Shown here: piece after piece, positions 35,496-46,262 of the stretch
Layout of the letters: every line of letters begins with the position of its first letter
Numbering within the stretch: position 1 is the first letter of the stretch
NCBI GenBank assembly: GCA_026874595.1
Contig: CM049308.1
Location: 41,094,527-41,158,526 of the forward strand
Length of the DNA stretch: 64,000 bases
Source: Sipunculus nudus
Lineage: Eukaryota; Annelida; Sipuncula; Golfingiida; Sipunculidae
Direction of reading: 5' to 3'
Program-made: the position numbers and the translations under genes
The notes under the pieces: model-generated
What the model was told of the DNA's origin: nothing
Databases searched by the model: none
What the model saw: the letters and a program-made list of their open reading frames with translations, nothing else

Positions 35496-38242
35496 CATTA
35501 CCAGGCATCCCATTAACACCATTTTGATTATGTGAGACTGCATGGTTACTTCAGTGCTTGTTTCATGTGTCCTGACTTTAAAAGATTGATATCATTTATA
35601 AGTCGGTGGTGTTTTTTTGAATAACTGTTAAGAGATGCTTGAGAGACCCTTCAGCAAACCAGACACTGTGTGAGGCAGTAAGAAATTTGTTCATTGTGTA
35701 TTTAGACACGTGGCTATGATTACATAGCTGCAGCATGTTCAACAAAAGATGCTTGCAGAATCTACAGAAGGCTATGGCACCATGGCGCCTGATGACTTTC
35801 CAGGCATGTAGCGGTCTTCAGTGTAGACCTGTTAAAAAGTAGGCCCTGCTGTGCCAGAAAGGGTTGCTAGGTGCTGTAATGTACCAGGTTACCAGCTGAA
35901 CAAGCACTCTTTGCTAGCCATGCAGGCTCGTTTTACCAGCATGCCCCCTACCTTATCAAACCTGGGTGTCAGCCTTTCTTGTGGTAATCGCTCTGTCATC
36001 AAAATGTGTGACTGCTCTAGAAATGAACTGTTGGTTACAGATGTTGTATACATGTCTCTTCAATATGGCTTAATACTATGAAGGTTATACTATGAAGGAA
36101 TAATTGCATTATTAATTGAAAGCCTTGTGTATTTCTGGTTTGTTTTCAGTTCCAGCTTCTGTGATCAATATTTGGATAGACTGATATATTTTAAAAAATT
36201 TAAATAAAGTGAAAGAAAATCTTATTTCAACTAAAAAAAATTGAATAATTGTTATTTGATAATTAAAAAAGAAAATATTGTTTCCATTTTCTGCCAGATG
36301 GCAAGATGTATCTATGAATTTATGTGGGTGGCAAAATTGTTGTATTTTCTCTTTGAAGATTAATACACTTTTTTCATGTATTTTGCTTTTTGTTCCATAT
36401 TTAGGTAAATAGCTTTTTCCCCTCAAGGGAGTGCATATCTTTCAATGTAACTGCCCATTCGGTATTCCACAGATGAAATGCTTCCCAGCCTATGTTAGTC
36501 TTCCACTGGAGTGTGGCAAGAAAGATTATTTTAAGGGTCATATATTCTTGCAGAAAACATTGATTACTATAGTAATATTAATATTTCGAAAAGTATGAAA
36601 AAATTACATTATCAAGAAAAAAGAAATGTCTTAGCTTATTGTTATTGTTTTTAACTCATTATATATTTACCCGTGAGACAAAAAAGTCTTTTCCTACTCT
36701 TTTGGAAGATAATAAGTTCTTTTACCTTGATGGTAATTTATATTGACAGTGGAAGGCATATATTCCCAATGAACAATACCAAGGGTCTCAAAGTCTGATG
36801 ATGCTATCAGCAGATTAAGGAAAGCATCATTCAGAATGTTTATCTATGGAACCCAGGTGGTGTTCTTGCAAAAGCAATCATAGTTTAATCATCTAGATCA
36901 TCTCTTGTGATGCCAAGACCTGCCATAGTGTGCAAGATCATTTTAAGACTGGCCATTAGTTCTGGGCAGGGTGAATCAGTCCTGATGCAAATGAGTTTTC
37001 ATCTGCCTGCACTCCAGTTATGTTGTCCACTGATCTGACCATTAAATCACTTGACTGGTCAACCAGGCAATCTTCAGTAAACTCAGTTGCACTAGGTCAT
37101 GCCAGGGACTGCAGATGGTGTCTTGGGAACACTTGTCCATTGAGTTGTTGACCAGAGAGTCATGGTCTGAGGAACATTAAATTTTGGTTCAGTAGTTCAA
37201 AGCTAGACAATTTCTTCATATTGTTCTTCTTAGAAATAAAAGGACTTTTGGAGAGTATATTTGTTGTTAAGTATAACTGAAATGAATGTAATGGGTATAG
37301 AATTATTAGATGCATTTAAGCACCCAAGGAGTACTGTTTTTATTGATTTCATGTAAATGGACAGTTTATTATAAATTTATACATTCTGTCAATGTTTAGA
37401 TCAGTTTTCCCCAGACACTGTTTTCCCCTAGAACCCAAGTCTCCATAGGAATTTTCCTTGACCCATCCTGCTCTTGTATATGATAGCCAATGCAGGATTA
37501 GGCACTATCTCACAGAAGTCCTTATTTGGTATTCCATCTGTACAAGTAATTCAGTAAACTGAAACCAGTCTTCTGCATGCTTTCATAAACTCTCCCTAAA
37601 GTCCTGAAGATTTGGGTCTGTAGTAAAATGGATGAGGTCCAGAGGGCTTTTCTCCATCATACAGAGTATCAAGTTAACTATAAATGGTGTTAAGAGCATC
37701 AAAGGCCTTCACCAAATCACACATTACTAATAGGTGTTAATTTGTTGGCCTTGGAAATTCCTCTTGGCGTAGGTCCAGGAGATGTAGGAGGGCCACAAGG
37801 ATCATCATATAGTTTATTTTAACTGGTTAATTTAACTCTTCAGATTTCACTTATGATAATCATTTTATATTTGATTCTTACAAAAATGATATAATAAAAC
37901 AGGATATATTTTCACTGAATTAGGTACTGTTAAATGAAGTGACAAAGGAACCTACAGAAATATCAGATGATTTAAACTAGGGGTTTTTATCTTATAATGA
38001 TTTAGTTTGAGCTAACTTTTCAGCTTGAAACTTTAACAAGTTCAATTTTGAGGTTTTAATGTATTAACATATGGAAATAAGATGATGTAACACAAGGATA
38101 TTATATAACATTATATAACTTAAGTGTAGTGAAAGCTCTTATGGAAGAACATGCATCACCTTCATGGGTAATCTGATCATTTCATTTAAACTCCTATAGA
38201 AGGACATGTCTGATGATGTGATGTGTCGATCATATATCTGAT
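35496..38242. other. Unassigned stretch, possible fossil coding DNA
   Basis: The segment 36700-37800 is less AT-rich than its flanks and, on the minus strand, contains scattered open pieces separated by stops, including a reverse-transcriptase-like word at 37686-37724 (see findings). Otherwise no exon or repeat is supported. Confidence 0.35.
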
Positions 38243-39788
38243 TTTTATGCCCCCGCCACAAAGTGGCTGGGGCATATAGTTTTACCCATGTCCGTCCTTC
38301 CGTCCTTCCGTCATTCCGAAATCAAACAGTTGTACGGACTTTTTTTCGCAATGCCTGCAGATATTGGCCTGATTTTTGGTGTGTGGGCAGATATAGACCA
38401 GTTACAGATCGAGTTTGCGTTTCGTCCTGGTTGACCTACTTTTGACCGTTTGACGGCTCCTAAACTTAAAAAATTACATGAAAAATTGAAATTTCATGAC
38501 AAATACACATGTACAGACTTTTTTTCGTAATGCCTGCAGATATTGGCCTGATTTTTGGTGTGTTGGCAGATAATGACCAGTTACAGATCGAGTTCGCGTT
38601 TTGTCCCAGTTGACCTACTTTTGACTGTTTTACAGCTCCTAAACTTAGAAAATTTCATGAAAAATAGAAATTTTCATGACAAATGTACACATGTATGGAC
38701 TTTTTTCGCAATGCCTGCAGATATTGGCCTGATTTTTTGTGTGTGGGCAGATAATGACCAGTTACAGATCGAGTTCGCGTTTCGTCCCAGTTGACCTACT
38801 TTTGAACGTTTTACGCCTCCTTAACTTAGAAAATTTCATGAAAAATAGAAATATTCATGACAGATACACATGTGCGGACTTTTTTTCGCAATGCCTGCAG
38901 ATATTGGCCTGATTTTTTGTGTGTGGGCAGATAATGACCAGTTACAGATTGAGTTCGCGTTTCCTCCCGGTTGACCTACTTTTGAACGTTTTACGGCTCC
39001 TGAACATGGAAAATTTCATGAAAAATATTAAATTTTATGACAAATACACTTGTACAGACTTTTCTTCGCAATACCTGCAGATATTGGCCTGTTTTTGGTG
39101 TGTGGGCAGATAATGACCAGTTACAGATCGAGTTCATGTTTTGTCCCAGTTGACCTACTTTTGACCATTTGACGGTGCTTTAACATAGAAAATTTCATAA
39201 AAAAGTCCACATGTATGGACTTTTTTTCTCAGTGCCTGCAGATACGGGCCTGATTTTTGGTGTGTAGGCAGATAATGACCAGTTACAGATCGAGTTCTTG
39301 TTTTGTCCCAGTTGACCTACTTTTGACCATTTGATTGCTCCTGAACATAGAAAGTTTCATGAAAAATAGAAATTTTCATAACAAATGCATATGTACTGAC
39401 TTTTTTTCCTCAGTGCCTGCAGATACCGCCCTGATTTTTTATGTGTGGGCAGATAATGACTGTTACAGATCGAGTTCGCGTTTCGTCCTGGTTGACCTAC
39501 TTTTGATTGTTTTACGGCTCCTAAACATAAAAATTTCATGAAAGACAGAAATTTTTATCGAAAATGCACATGTATGGACTTTTTTTCACAATGCCTGCAT
39601 ATACTGGCATGATTTTTGGTGTTTTGCTTGATAATGACCCGTTACAGATCGAGTTTGCATTTTGCCCTTGTTGACCTACTTTTGACCATACGACACCTCC
39701 TGAACTTAAAAAATTTTTCAAAATTTTACAAATGTTTCTAATTTGCCCCAGGCAGGGGCATTCGTGTCGTTCCGACACATCTAGTTCT
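38243..39788 (+). mobile_element. Helitron/Pearl-like element with 8 x ~180-bp core
   Basis: The left end is a hairpin (GCCCCCGCCAC-AAA-GTGGCTGGGGC) followed by a CCGTCCTTCCGTCCTTCCG run. The core is a tandem array with GGACTTTTTTTCGCAATGCC starting units at 38336, 38515, 38697, 38876, 39056, 39217, 39397 and 39576. Units are 179-182 bp except the fifth, which is 161 bp. The right end has a GCCCC-AGGCA-GGGGC hairpin and then GTGTCG-TTC-CGACAC, two bases (AT), CTAG and T. A short hairpin just before CTAG|T is the hallmark of a Helitron 3' end, and bivalve 'Pearl'-type elements combine such ends with tandem cores. It is non-coding and therefore non-autonomous. The exact 5' end is uncertain. Confidence 0.8.
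38336..39735 (+). repeat. ~180-bp tandem array, 8 units
   Basis: Core of the element above. Every unit contains CCTGCAGATA, GGTGTGTGGGCAGATAATGACC, TTACAGATCGAGTTCGCG and GTTGACCTACTTTTGA with scattered substitutions. The ORFs at 38263-38445, 38555-38794, 38919-39113 and 39335-39541, and those on the minus strand at 39357-39802, are fragments of one repeated reading and not genes. Confidence 0.95.
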
Positions 39789-40615
39789 TTAATATGGTTC
39801 ATCTAGTGTACAAAGCATGCAGTATTAATCATCCATATACATTTCCATCACCATCAGTTACCTCTTCCTGATTACTTACTATTGATTACGTTTGGGTGTG
39901 GCCAATGTGATCAATCATCCTCCTGCACTTAATGTTGGGTCACACAGTCATATACATGTTTCTTATATCATTTAGCCTTAATCACCTCAGAAAAAAAGAT
40001 GTCTCTAACATAGGGAAAAAATGAATGTTTTCACCATGGGGAATATCAAAGAAAATAATATGTAATGTGAAATATAATTTCAGAAAAGCCACCATGCATG
40101 GAAAACTGCAAAGAAATGTCCCTTTCTGTAGAAATCTGAAAAGTCACCACCATCTGGAGATACAAAGAAATGTTGCCGTTATTTTTTAGCATCAAATAAA
40201 TATCCTAGCTTTCTATGAGAATATAGAAGATACTGAGACTGATGTATATTAGAGAAACTTCCTAAAAGAAATGACTCCTTTCTAGGAAAATACTAAGAAT
40301 ATCACATCAAAGAGAGTTCTACATCATGAGAAACATTGAAATGTTTCCATATCATGAAAATTTCAGAATGCCGCCATCAAGTGACATACATTGCAGAAAG
40401 GTCTTCACCATAGGAAATAACAGAAGGGTTTCCATATTGACTAAAAATTTTCAAATGGCACTAATGTGTTTAATATCTGAAAGAAAGGTTTGGAGCTACA
40501 AGTTAAATGAAAAATTCATGATGATGAGAAAATAAAAAAAAAAATAAGGACACCAAGGAAATGAAGATTTTTTTCCAAGAGAAGAAAAAAAAAAAAATTT
40601 TGAGAACCAAAAACA
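39789..40615. other. Possible ancient short-period repeat
   Basis: From about 39990 to 40460, words such as CACCAT.GGAAATA, GAAATGT..CC and TTTCAGAAxGCC recur irregularly every few tens of bases, suggesting a badly decayed tandem array next to the fresh 44-bp array. I cannot define a consensus unit by eye. Confidence 0.3.
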
Positions 40616-40617
40616 CA

Positions 40618-40855
40618 GTAAAGAATAGAATATAGACCATGTTGGAGACATGACTGTACAGTCAAAGAAAATAATAAAGACCATGTTGGAGACATGACTG
40701 TACAGTAAAAGAATAGAATATAGACCATGTTGGAGACATGACTGTACAGTCAAAGAATAGAATATAGACCATGTTGGAGACATGACTGTACAGTCAAAGA
40801 ATATAATATAGACCACATGTTGGAGACATGACTGCATGTACTGTCATCTCAAGAA
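40618..40855. repeat. 44-bp tandem array, 5 copies
   Basis: GACCATGTTGGAGACATGAC begins units at 40635, 40679, 40723, 40767 and 40811, an exact 44-bp period. Units also carry ACTGTACAGT, a 10-bp palindrome. Identity between units is high, so the array is young. Minus-strand ORFs at 40496-40837 and 40516-40728 are this array translated. Confidence 0.95.
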
Positions 40856-41693
40856 AACATTAAAGGATGCAGAAAACATAACAAGGGCTATTCATAAAAT
40901 ATGTTATAAATTTTTTTCATGGGAGATTAAAATATTTTGTTAAATTGTAATTTCTTTTGGAGAAAGTGCATTTTTAAAAATTTAAACACGTGATTAACAA
41001 TTTAATTCAGTAAAAATTACAGTTACCTCTTGAGGGCATTGATGAAATTTAATTGATGTAAGATCCCTAACAGCATTAGACATTTTTATGAGAATCCATT
41101 AATCAAATTAAATCACATTACAGCATCTATTTGATGTTAAATGGCATCTTTACTAGATCTTGAATGCTTCAATATCTTAGGCCTTGAGTCTTGCCAGGGC
41201 TTTTCATCTAAAGTAAGATCTAGCCAAAATAAATTATGTATTACACTTCCTGTCTGAAGGTCACAAAGAGCTGTATTTATTTTTGAGTACAATACCTGTC
41301 GTACGGTATTTTCTTCAGCATATACCAACAAATATAAGTCAATTGAAAAAAGAATGACAAAGGGCGGATATTGTCTTTGTCAACATACATATTTTGTAAT
41401 TTAATTAATGGAACATTAATAAAAATTCTAAGAGTTTTAGCTGAAAATGCAAATATTGATATAAGAAATTACATCTTGTAGGTTTCAGTCATAGAGAAAT
41501 ACTATACAAAACCCTGTTAAATTTTAGGATGGTCTATAAATTTCATTCAAAATTTTAATTCCTAAATTCATATCTAACATGACACCAGTATCTCACAGAA
41601 CTATATAGTTGCACTGTTGGTAGTCTTCAGGTTGCATATGGATATGTAAAATACTAATATTCAGTGTTTAAGAAGTATTTACCAATAAGAGAG
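40856..41693. other. AT-rich stretch, no gene seen
   Basis: No exon or repeat is supported. Confidence 0.45.
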
Positions 41694-42060
41694 TTTTTTT
41701 AGCTCAGCTGGCCGTCCGGGCGTCTGGCTGTCCTGTCGTCCGTTAGCAGTGTACAAATCGTACCCCTGAACATAGAAGCCTGTAACTGAAAATCTACAGA
41801 GGTACATAAAAAATCTGCTGGATACCTGAACTTAGGTTACTGCATCCTATATCCTCCGAGCTAAAGGGCTTGTAAGTACCCCCCCCCCCCAGAATAATCA
41901 AAAGTTTGATACAAAACCTCCAATAACTTGATAATTAATGCATGGATTGTCATGAAACTTGCCTTGAATATTATACATGACTAGTTTTGTCAGTTCCCGA
42001 AAAGTGGTGGTGCCACATGTAATTTTTCTTATTTTTACGAATATTTTTCTATTTTTTTAC
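41694..42060 (+). mobile_element. Partial TTTTAGCTCAG element
   Basis: It starts TTTTTTAGCTCAGCTGGCCG with GTCCGGGCG and GTCGTCCGTTAGC, like the left part of 33688-34813. It then shares ATCCT..GAGCTA.GGGCTTGTAAG, CCCCAGAATAATCAAAAGTTTGATACAAAA and the GTCAGTTCC.GAAAAGTGGTGG..CCAC unit end. Only about one unit is present and the right terminal palindrome is missing, so it is truncated, apparently by the repeat at 42110. It contains a (C)12 run at 41879-41890. Confidence 0.65.
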
Positions 42061-42109
42061 TATAAAATGACAACAATCATGTCAGTTTCTCAGCTGTGAT
42101 TCGATCTTG

Positions 42110-43005
42110 TGTCCCAAAACCTGGTGTGTTTATTGATCACAAGTGGATCCCCTATAGTAATCACCCTGTTTCCTGTCTGTTCATCTGTCTGTCTGTCTGT
42201 TCATCCATTTATCCACACAAAATTGCTTCCAGATTATAACTCCCGGTTGGATTGATATATGGATTTCAAACACGACTTACAAATGGTCCACCACTAAAGA
42301 AAGAACCTGTACGATTTTTGGGTCATGCATGAGGTCAAATGTCAGGGTCACAAGACTCACTTATTTAAAAAGATTATGGCTGTATTTTAAGCCAAGCTTT
42401 TCATCCCAAACTTTCCATCTTGCACATTTAGCTGACTTGCCAGTATGGGGAGAGCATATATGAATTTGGGTACACAAGGTCAAAGTTCAAGGTCACAGGG
42501 GCCATCTGTTCACAAGTTAGTTTCCAGATGATAACTCCAGTTAAGTTTGACATATTGGTTTCAAACTTAACTTAAATATGGCTCACAACTAAAGTAAGAA
42601 CCTTCTTGATTTTGTTGTCCTGAAGTGGAAGGTCAAGTTGACAGAACTCATTTCTTTAAAAGGAATGTGTATGCATTTCATGCCAGATATTTCATCACAA
42701 ACCTTCCATCTTCAAGATATAACTCACCTGCCGATAGGGGAGGTATCTTACAGATTTGGGGTCATTGTTTCAAAGGTCAAGGTCACAGGACCCATCCATT
42801 CACAAATCAGTTTATGGATGATAATTCTGCATTGGCTAGACAGATTGGCTTCAAACTTGATCTATTAATGATCAACCACTTAAGTAAGAAACATTTTGAT
42901 TTTCAGGGTCCAGAGGTCAAAGGTGAAGGTCACAGGACCGTCATTCTGAAAAATTTCTTCAAGATATCCTTATGGACAAATACAGCTGAGCGTTGAGACC
43001 CCTGG
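42110..43005 (+). repeat. ~290-bp repeat units, 3 copies
   Basis: After a TGATCACAAGTGGATCCCC lead and a CTGTCTGT run (42170-42205), units beginning at TCCAGAT.ATAACTCC recur at 42228, 42523 and 42813 (periods 295 and 290). Each has GGTTTCAAAC, AACCACTAAAGTAAGAACCTT and an AGGTCAAGGTCACAGG block, and the last is truncated near 43000. AAGGTCAAGGTCACAGG is a word common in dispersed mollusc repeats as I know them. The ORFs at 42625-42996 and 42638-42868 are contained in the repeat and should not be called genes. Confidence 0.8.
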
Positions 43006-43691
43006 TTTTTGCTGGTCTGATGTACATAAGAATAAGTGTCATTGTTACCACAGGCATATAGGCATGAAGAAGATTGAGTGATTTAGCACAGTTTCTTTCT
43101 TGGTAATCAGTCATATCCAACTAGTTTAAATGTCAACATCAAAGGGCCTAGCTAGCAGGATCGATTCAAATTCTTTGATGCATCTGAGGTCCAATCAAAC
43201 AGGTTTTCCTGGTTAATAATTTAAATATTTTTTTAAAGAAACTTTTAGCTTTTGACTTTAACAGGGGTATCTGACTTGTGTAAGTTTCACTCATTATAGT
43301 TTCACTATATTTAGGTCTTTGAAAAAAAGACAGACATCTGTTCCCTGTGATGTGTTGTGAAGTATCATCATGAGTGGTTACTGCCATTGTAGTTAGAGTG
43401 TGGGACTTGATTAAATGACTAAAATGTTAGATATGGGCCTGACTGTGCATTTTAGACTAGTTACCTGTCTTGTGTAGGATAATACACTCCTTATATTTTG
43501 TAGCTGTAGAGGCAACGCAGGCAAGCAAGCACCCTATAATCAAATTGGTATCACTATAGTTTGATAAAGTTGTGTTTTGATAATCCAAAAGACATAAAGC
43601 TTCAACTTAAATAGGTATGTATCCTTTGTAATACAAGAATAATGCACAAACTTGTGTGCATTGAAGATGTAGTCTTTGAGTCCTGACAGCT
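43006..43691. other. AT-rich stretch, no gene seen
   Basis: No exon or repeat is supported. Confidence 0.45.
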
Positions 43692-44239
43692 TGGAGCACG
43701 ACAGTGTGTGACTTCTTGCTAGGAGCATGAGTGTGTGTGTCTTCTTGCTAGGAGCATGACAGTGTGTGACTTCTTGCTAGGAGCATGACTGTGTGTGTCT
43801 TCTTGCTAGGAGCATGACAGTGTGTGTCTTCTTGCTAGGAGCATGACCGTGTGTGTCTTCTTGCTAGGAGCATGACAGTGTGTGTCTTCTTGCTAGGAGC
43901 ATGACCGTGTGTGTCTTCTTGCTAGGAGCTTGACCGTGTGTGTCTTCTTGCTAGGAGCATGACCGTGTGTGACTTCTTGCTAGGAGCATGACCGTGTGTG
44001 TCTTCTTGCTAGGAGCATGACCTTGTGTGTCTTCTTGCTAGGAGCATGACCGTGTGTGTCTTCTTGCTAGGAGCATGACCGTGTGTGTCTTCTTGCTAGG
44101 AGCATGACCGTGTGTGTCTTCTTGCTAGGAGCATGACCGTGTGTGTCTTCTTGCTAGGAGCATGACCGTGTGTGTCTTCATGCTAGGAGCATAACTGTGT
44201 GTGTCTTTTTTTCTAGGAGCATGACAGTCTGTATCTTCT
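43692..44239. repeat. 29-bp minisatellite, 18-19 copies
   Basis: The unit is CTTCTTGCTAGGAGCATGAC followed by CGTGTGTGT, repeated head to tail with an exact 29-bp period. Variation is concentrated at a few positions (GACA/GACC/GACT, GTGTGT/GTGTGA), and the outermost units are the most diverged, as expected for an array growing by unequal exchange. It is likely polymorphic in copy number. There are no spacers, so it is not a CRISPR array. Confidence 0.97.
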
Positions 44240-45689
44240 TGAACCTCATCACATAGTAATTAAAAATTGCTTCCTGCTTTCAGTATTTCACAATATATAT
44301 CTAAATAAGAATCCTACACCATGGTACACAGGTTTTAATGTCATATTATTTGTAACAGTTCTAACAAAGCTTACTGCTAAAGAGTAACAGATTGTATAGC
44401 ATTACACTTATCAGTAAAGATGAGTAATGCTGCTACTCAGTATACAGGCAACTTGAGAAACAGTCAACCGCTGTAGCTCCATGAGAAGTTTCATCACTGC
44501 TGAAGGTGTCTATAAACCACCAGACACTTGAGTCTCTAGTTTTCAGTCTCGTAACTTCAGGAGTTATTTCTAGGAACTGGTCAGATCACAGCAAGACAGG
44601 ATTTTGTGAGCAGATAAAGGTGCGAATGTCAGGTTGCATTTCTTCCATTACAGCTCCAGACACAATGACAGGTACCAGGTGTGGGCTGGTGCTCCCGGGG
44701 CCGTCCACTGTGCCCTGTTCATAATCTGAGCAGGTAATAACTTAGGAACCTGGTTAACATGTTTGTTTAGCCAAGTCAGGAGAGATTGAGCCCAAGGTGA
44801 AACCTGTGAAACCCAAGTCTCGTGATGGGCTGGCTTGTTTTATCCAGGTTGAGGATTTGCTCAGTATTGTGCATGTATTATCACATGTGTGCCTGTACTA
44901 AATATCTGACAGTGGCTGCTTGTTTACAGAAACATGAATTGTTAACATAAACCATTAACGTAAACCAGGAATCATAATAATTTGAAATTTTCACCTTTCC
45001 AATGGAAAGTCAATAATACAGGTATGCCTCTCTGCAGATAATATTGCCATTCCCCTAAAGATGCATCCTACCATCATATGAAACCTGATTTTGCCATCTT
45101 ACATGCCATCCCACTTGCACACGTGAATGCAAAAAGAACTGAACGTTCTGCATAGTAACTTACACTGTTATATCAGAAACATGACCGTTCAGTGAAAAAC
45201 ATGAAATAAAAGAGATGAAGGCTTTAATGCTTGAAAGTATAAAAAATTATAGACTATTTTTTGGGGGGAAATATAGGAGGTAGATGGTACACCGCCTGTA
45301 AAATATTTAGTTTTTGTCTCATGATTGTTACTACTTGTCATCTGTTAGTGTGGAAAACACTTGGTGTCCACCTTTCTAGCTGATTGGTACAAAATGAAAA
45401 ATGCCTTTAAAGTTCCATGCACATGTTTGCCTGTCTCAGACATGTGGAAAGGCTTTATTATGGCCTCTTTATTACAAAAACTATTAGAAAGCCAAGTACC
45501 CGCACTTTTCTCTTCTTTTTCTTGTTATTATTTACTATTCTTCTGTATCTTCTTCTCCACTTGGTCTTCTTCTTATTTTAATTATCTAGCAAAGTTATAT
45601 GATGTTATTATTTTGATTATATTATGTATTAATATAACTTAAAATTTAACTTACAATTTCAAATCTTATATTTGTCAACTGCTGGTGCC
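44240..45689. other. Unassigned stretch with one exon candidate
   Basis: Apart from the candidate at 44654-44729 I see no gene or repeat. A G run (GGGGGG) lies at about 45264. Confidence 0.4.
44654..44729 (+). CDS. Possible terminal exon, unrecognised
   Basis: A strong acceptor (TTGCATTTCTTCCATTACAG) ends at 44653. The following ~75 bases reach about 58% G+C in an AT-rich context. With one leftover base the frame reads 24 codons (DRYQVWAGAPGAVHCALF in its middle) to TGA at 44727-44729, directly before a donor-like CAG|GTAATA. A second frame is open for 22 codons. The composition contrast argues for an exon, while the short length and competing frames argue for caution. Confidence 0.22.
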
Positions 45690-46262
45690 ATTGGCAGGTG
45701 TCATTGAAATGGTGAGGGATTTTCGGTCCATCTGTCACAGATATAATGTTAATGCAATAACTAAGAAAATTGAGATTCATTCACCAAACCTGCACCACTG
45801 ATGCAAATCATGGAGGGCTAGGACGAAGTTTTAACATGGATGACCGTGACACATTTTTTAAGGTCACATAGGTGATAATGCTAAAATGATGTAAACACAA
45901 TAACTCAAAAGAAATTTGAAGCACAGTCACAAGTCTTGCAGCACTGGACCTCATTAAGTGCTAGTTCAAGCTTGAACATGGAATACCTTGACACATTTTT
46001 TATAGCGGTGGTACTGCTAAAATGGATTTAAAGCATTAACTTGAAATGAATTTGAGGCACAGTCACCAAACTTGCAGCATTGATGTACCTCATTAGGGCT
46101 AGGTCAGGTTTGAATAAAGGGTGACCTTGATGCAGTTTTCAAGGTCACAGATATAAGCTTGGTGAGTGGATTGACCCACTTCAAATTTCATACAGGTATT
46201 CAGAACTTAAAAATTTTTTTCACCTATTTCCACAACAGGCGGTGGACATACTAGATCTGTTC
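45690..46262 (+). repeat. Dispersed repeat with three ~140-bp units
   Basis: It opens GGCAGGTGTCATTGAAATGG, then three diverged units marked by CACCAAACTTGCAGCA at about 45782, 45928 and 46064 (146 and 136 bp apart), each with TGACC.TGA.ACA.TTTT.AAGGTCA. It closes with CAACAGGCGGTGGACATACT-AGATCTGTTCCACAGATC. It is non-coding. This is the fifth repeat in the 33-46 kb interval built as head, tandem core and tail. Confidence 0.7.

Noticed and set aside
38263-39802. Seven small ORFs on both strands
   Set aside because: All are fragments of the ~180-bp repeat unit, each interrupted at equivalent positions.
40496-40837. 113-codon and 70-codon minus ORFs with repeated peptide
   Set aside because: They are direct translations of the 44-bp array, whose period is not a multiple of three, giving shifting repeats.
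42625-42996. 123-codon plus ORF
   Set aside because: It lies wholly inside the ~290-bp dispersed repeat units. The other units do not keep the frame.
43692-44239. Possible CRISPR array because of the regular 29-bp period
   Set aside because: Units are contiguous with no unique spacers, and the context is eukaryotic. It is a minisatellite.
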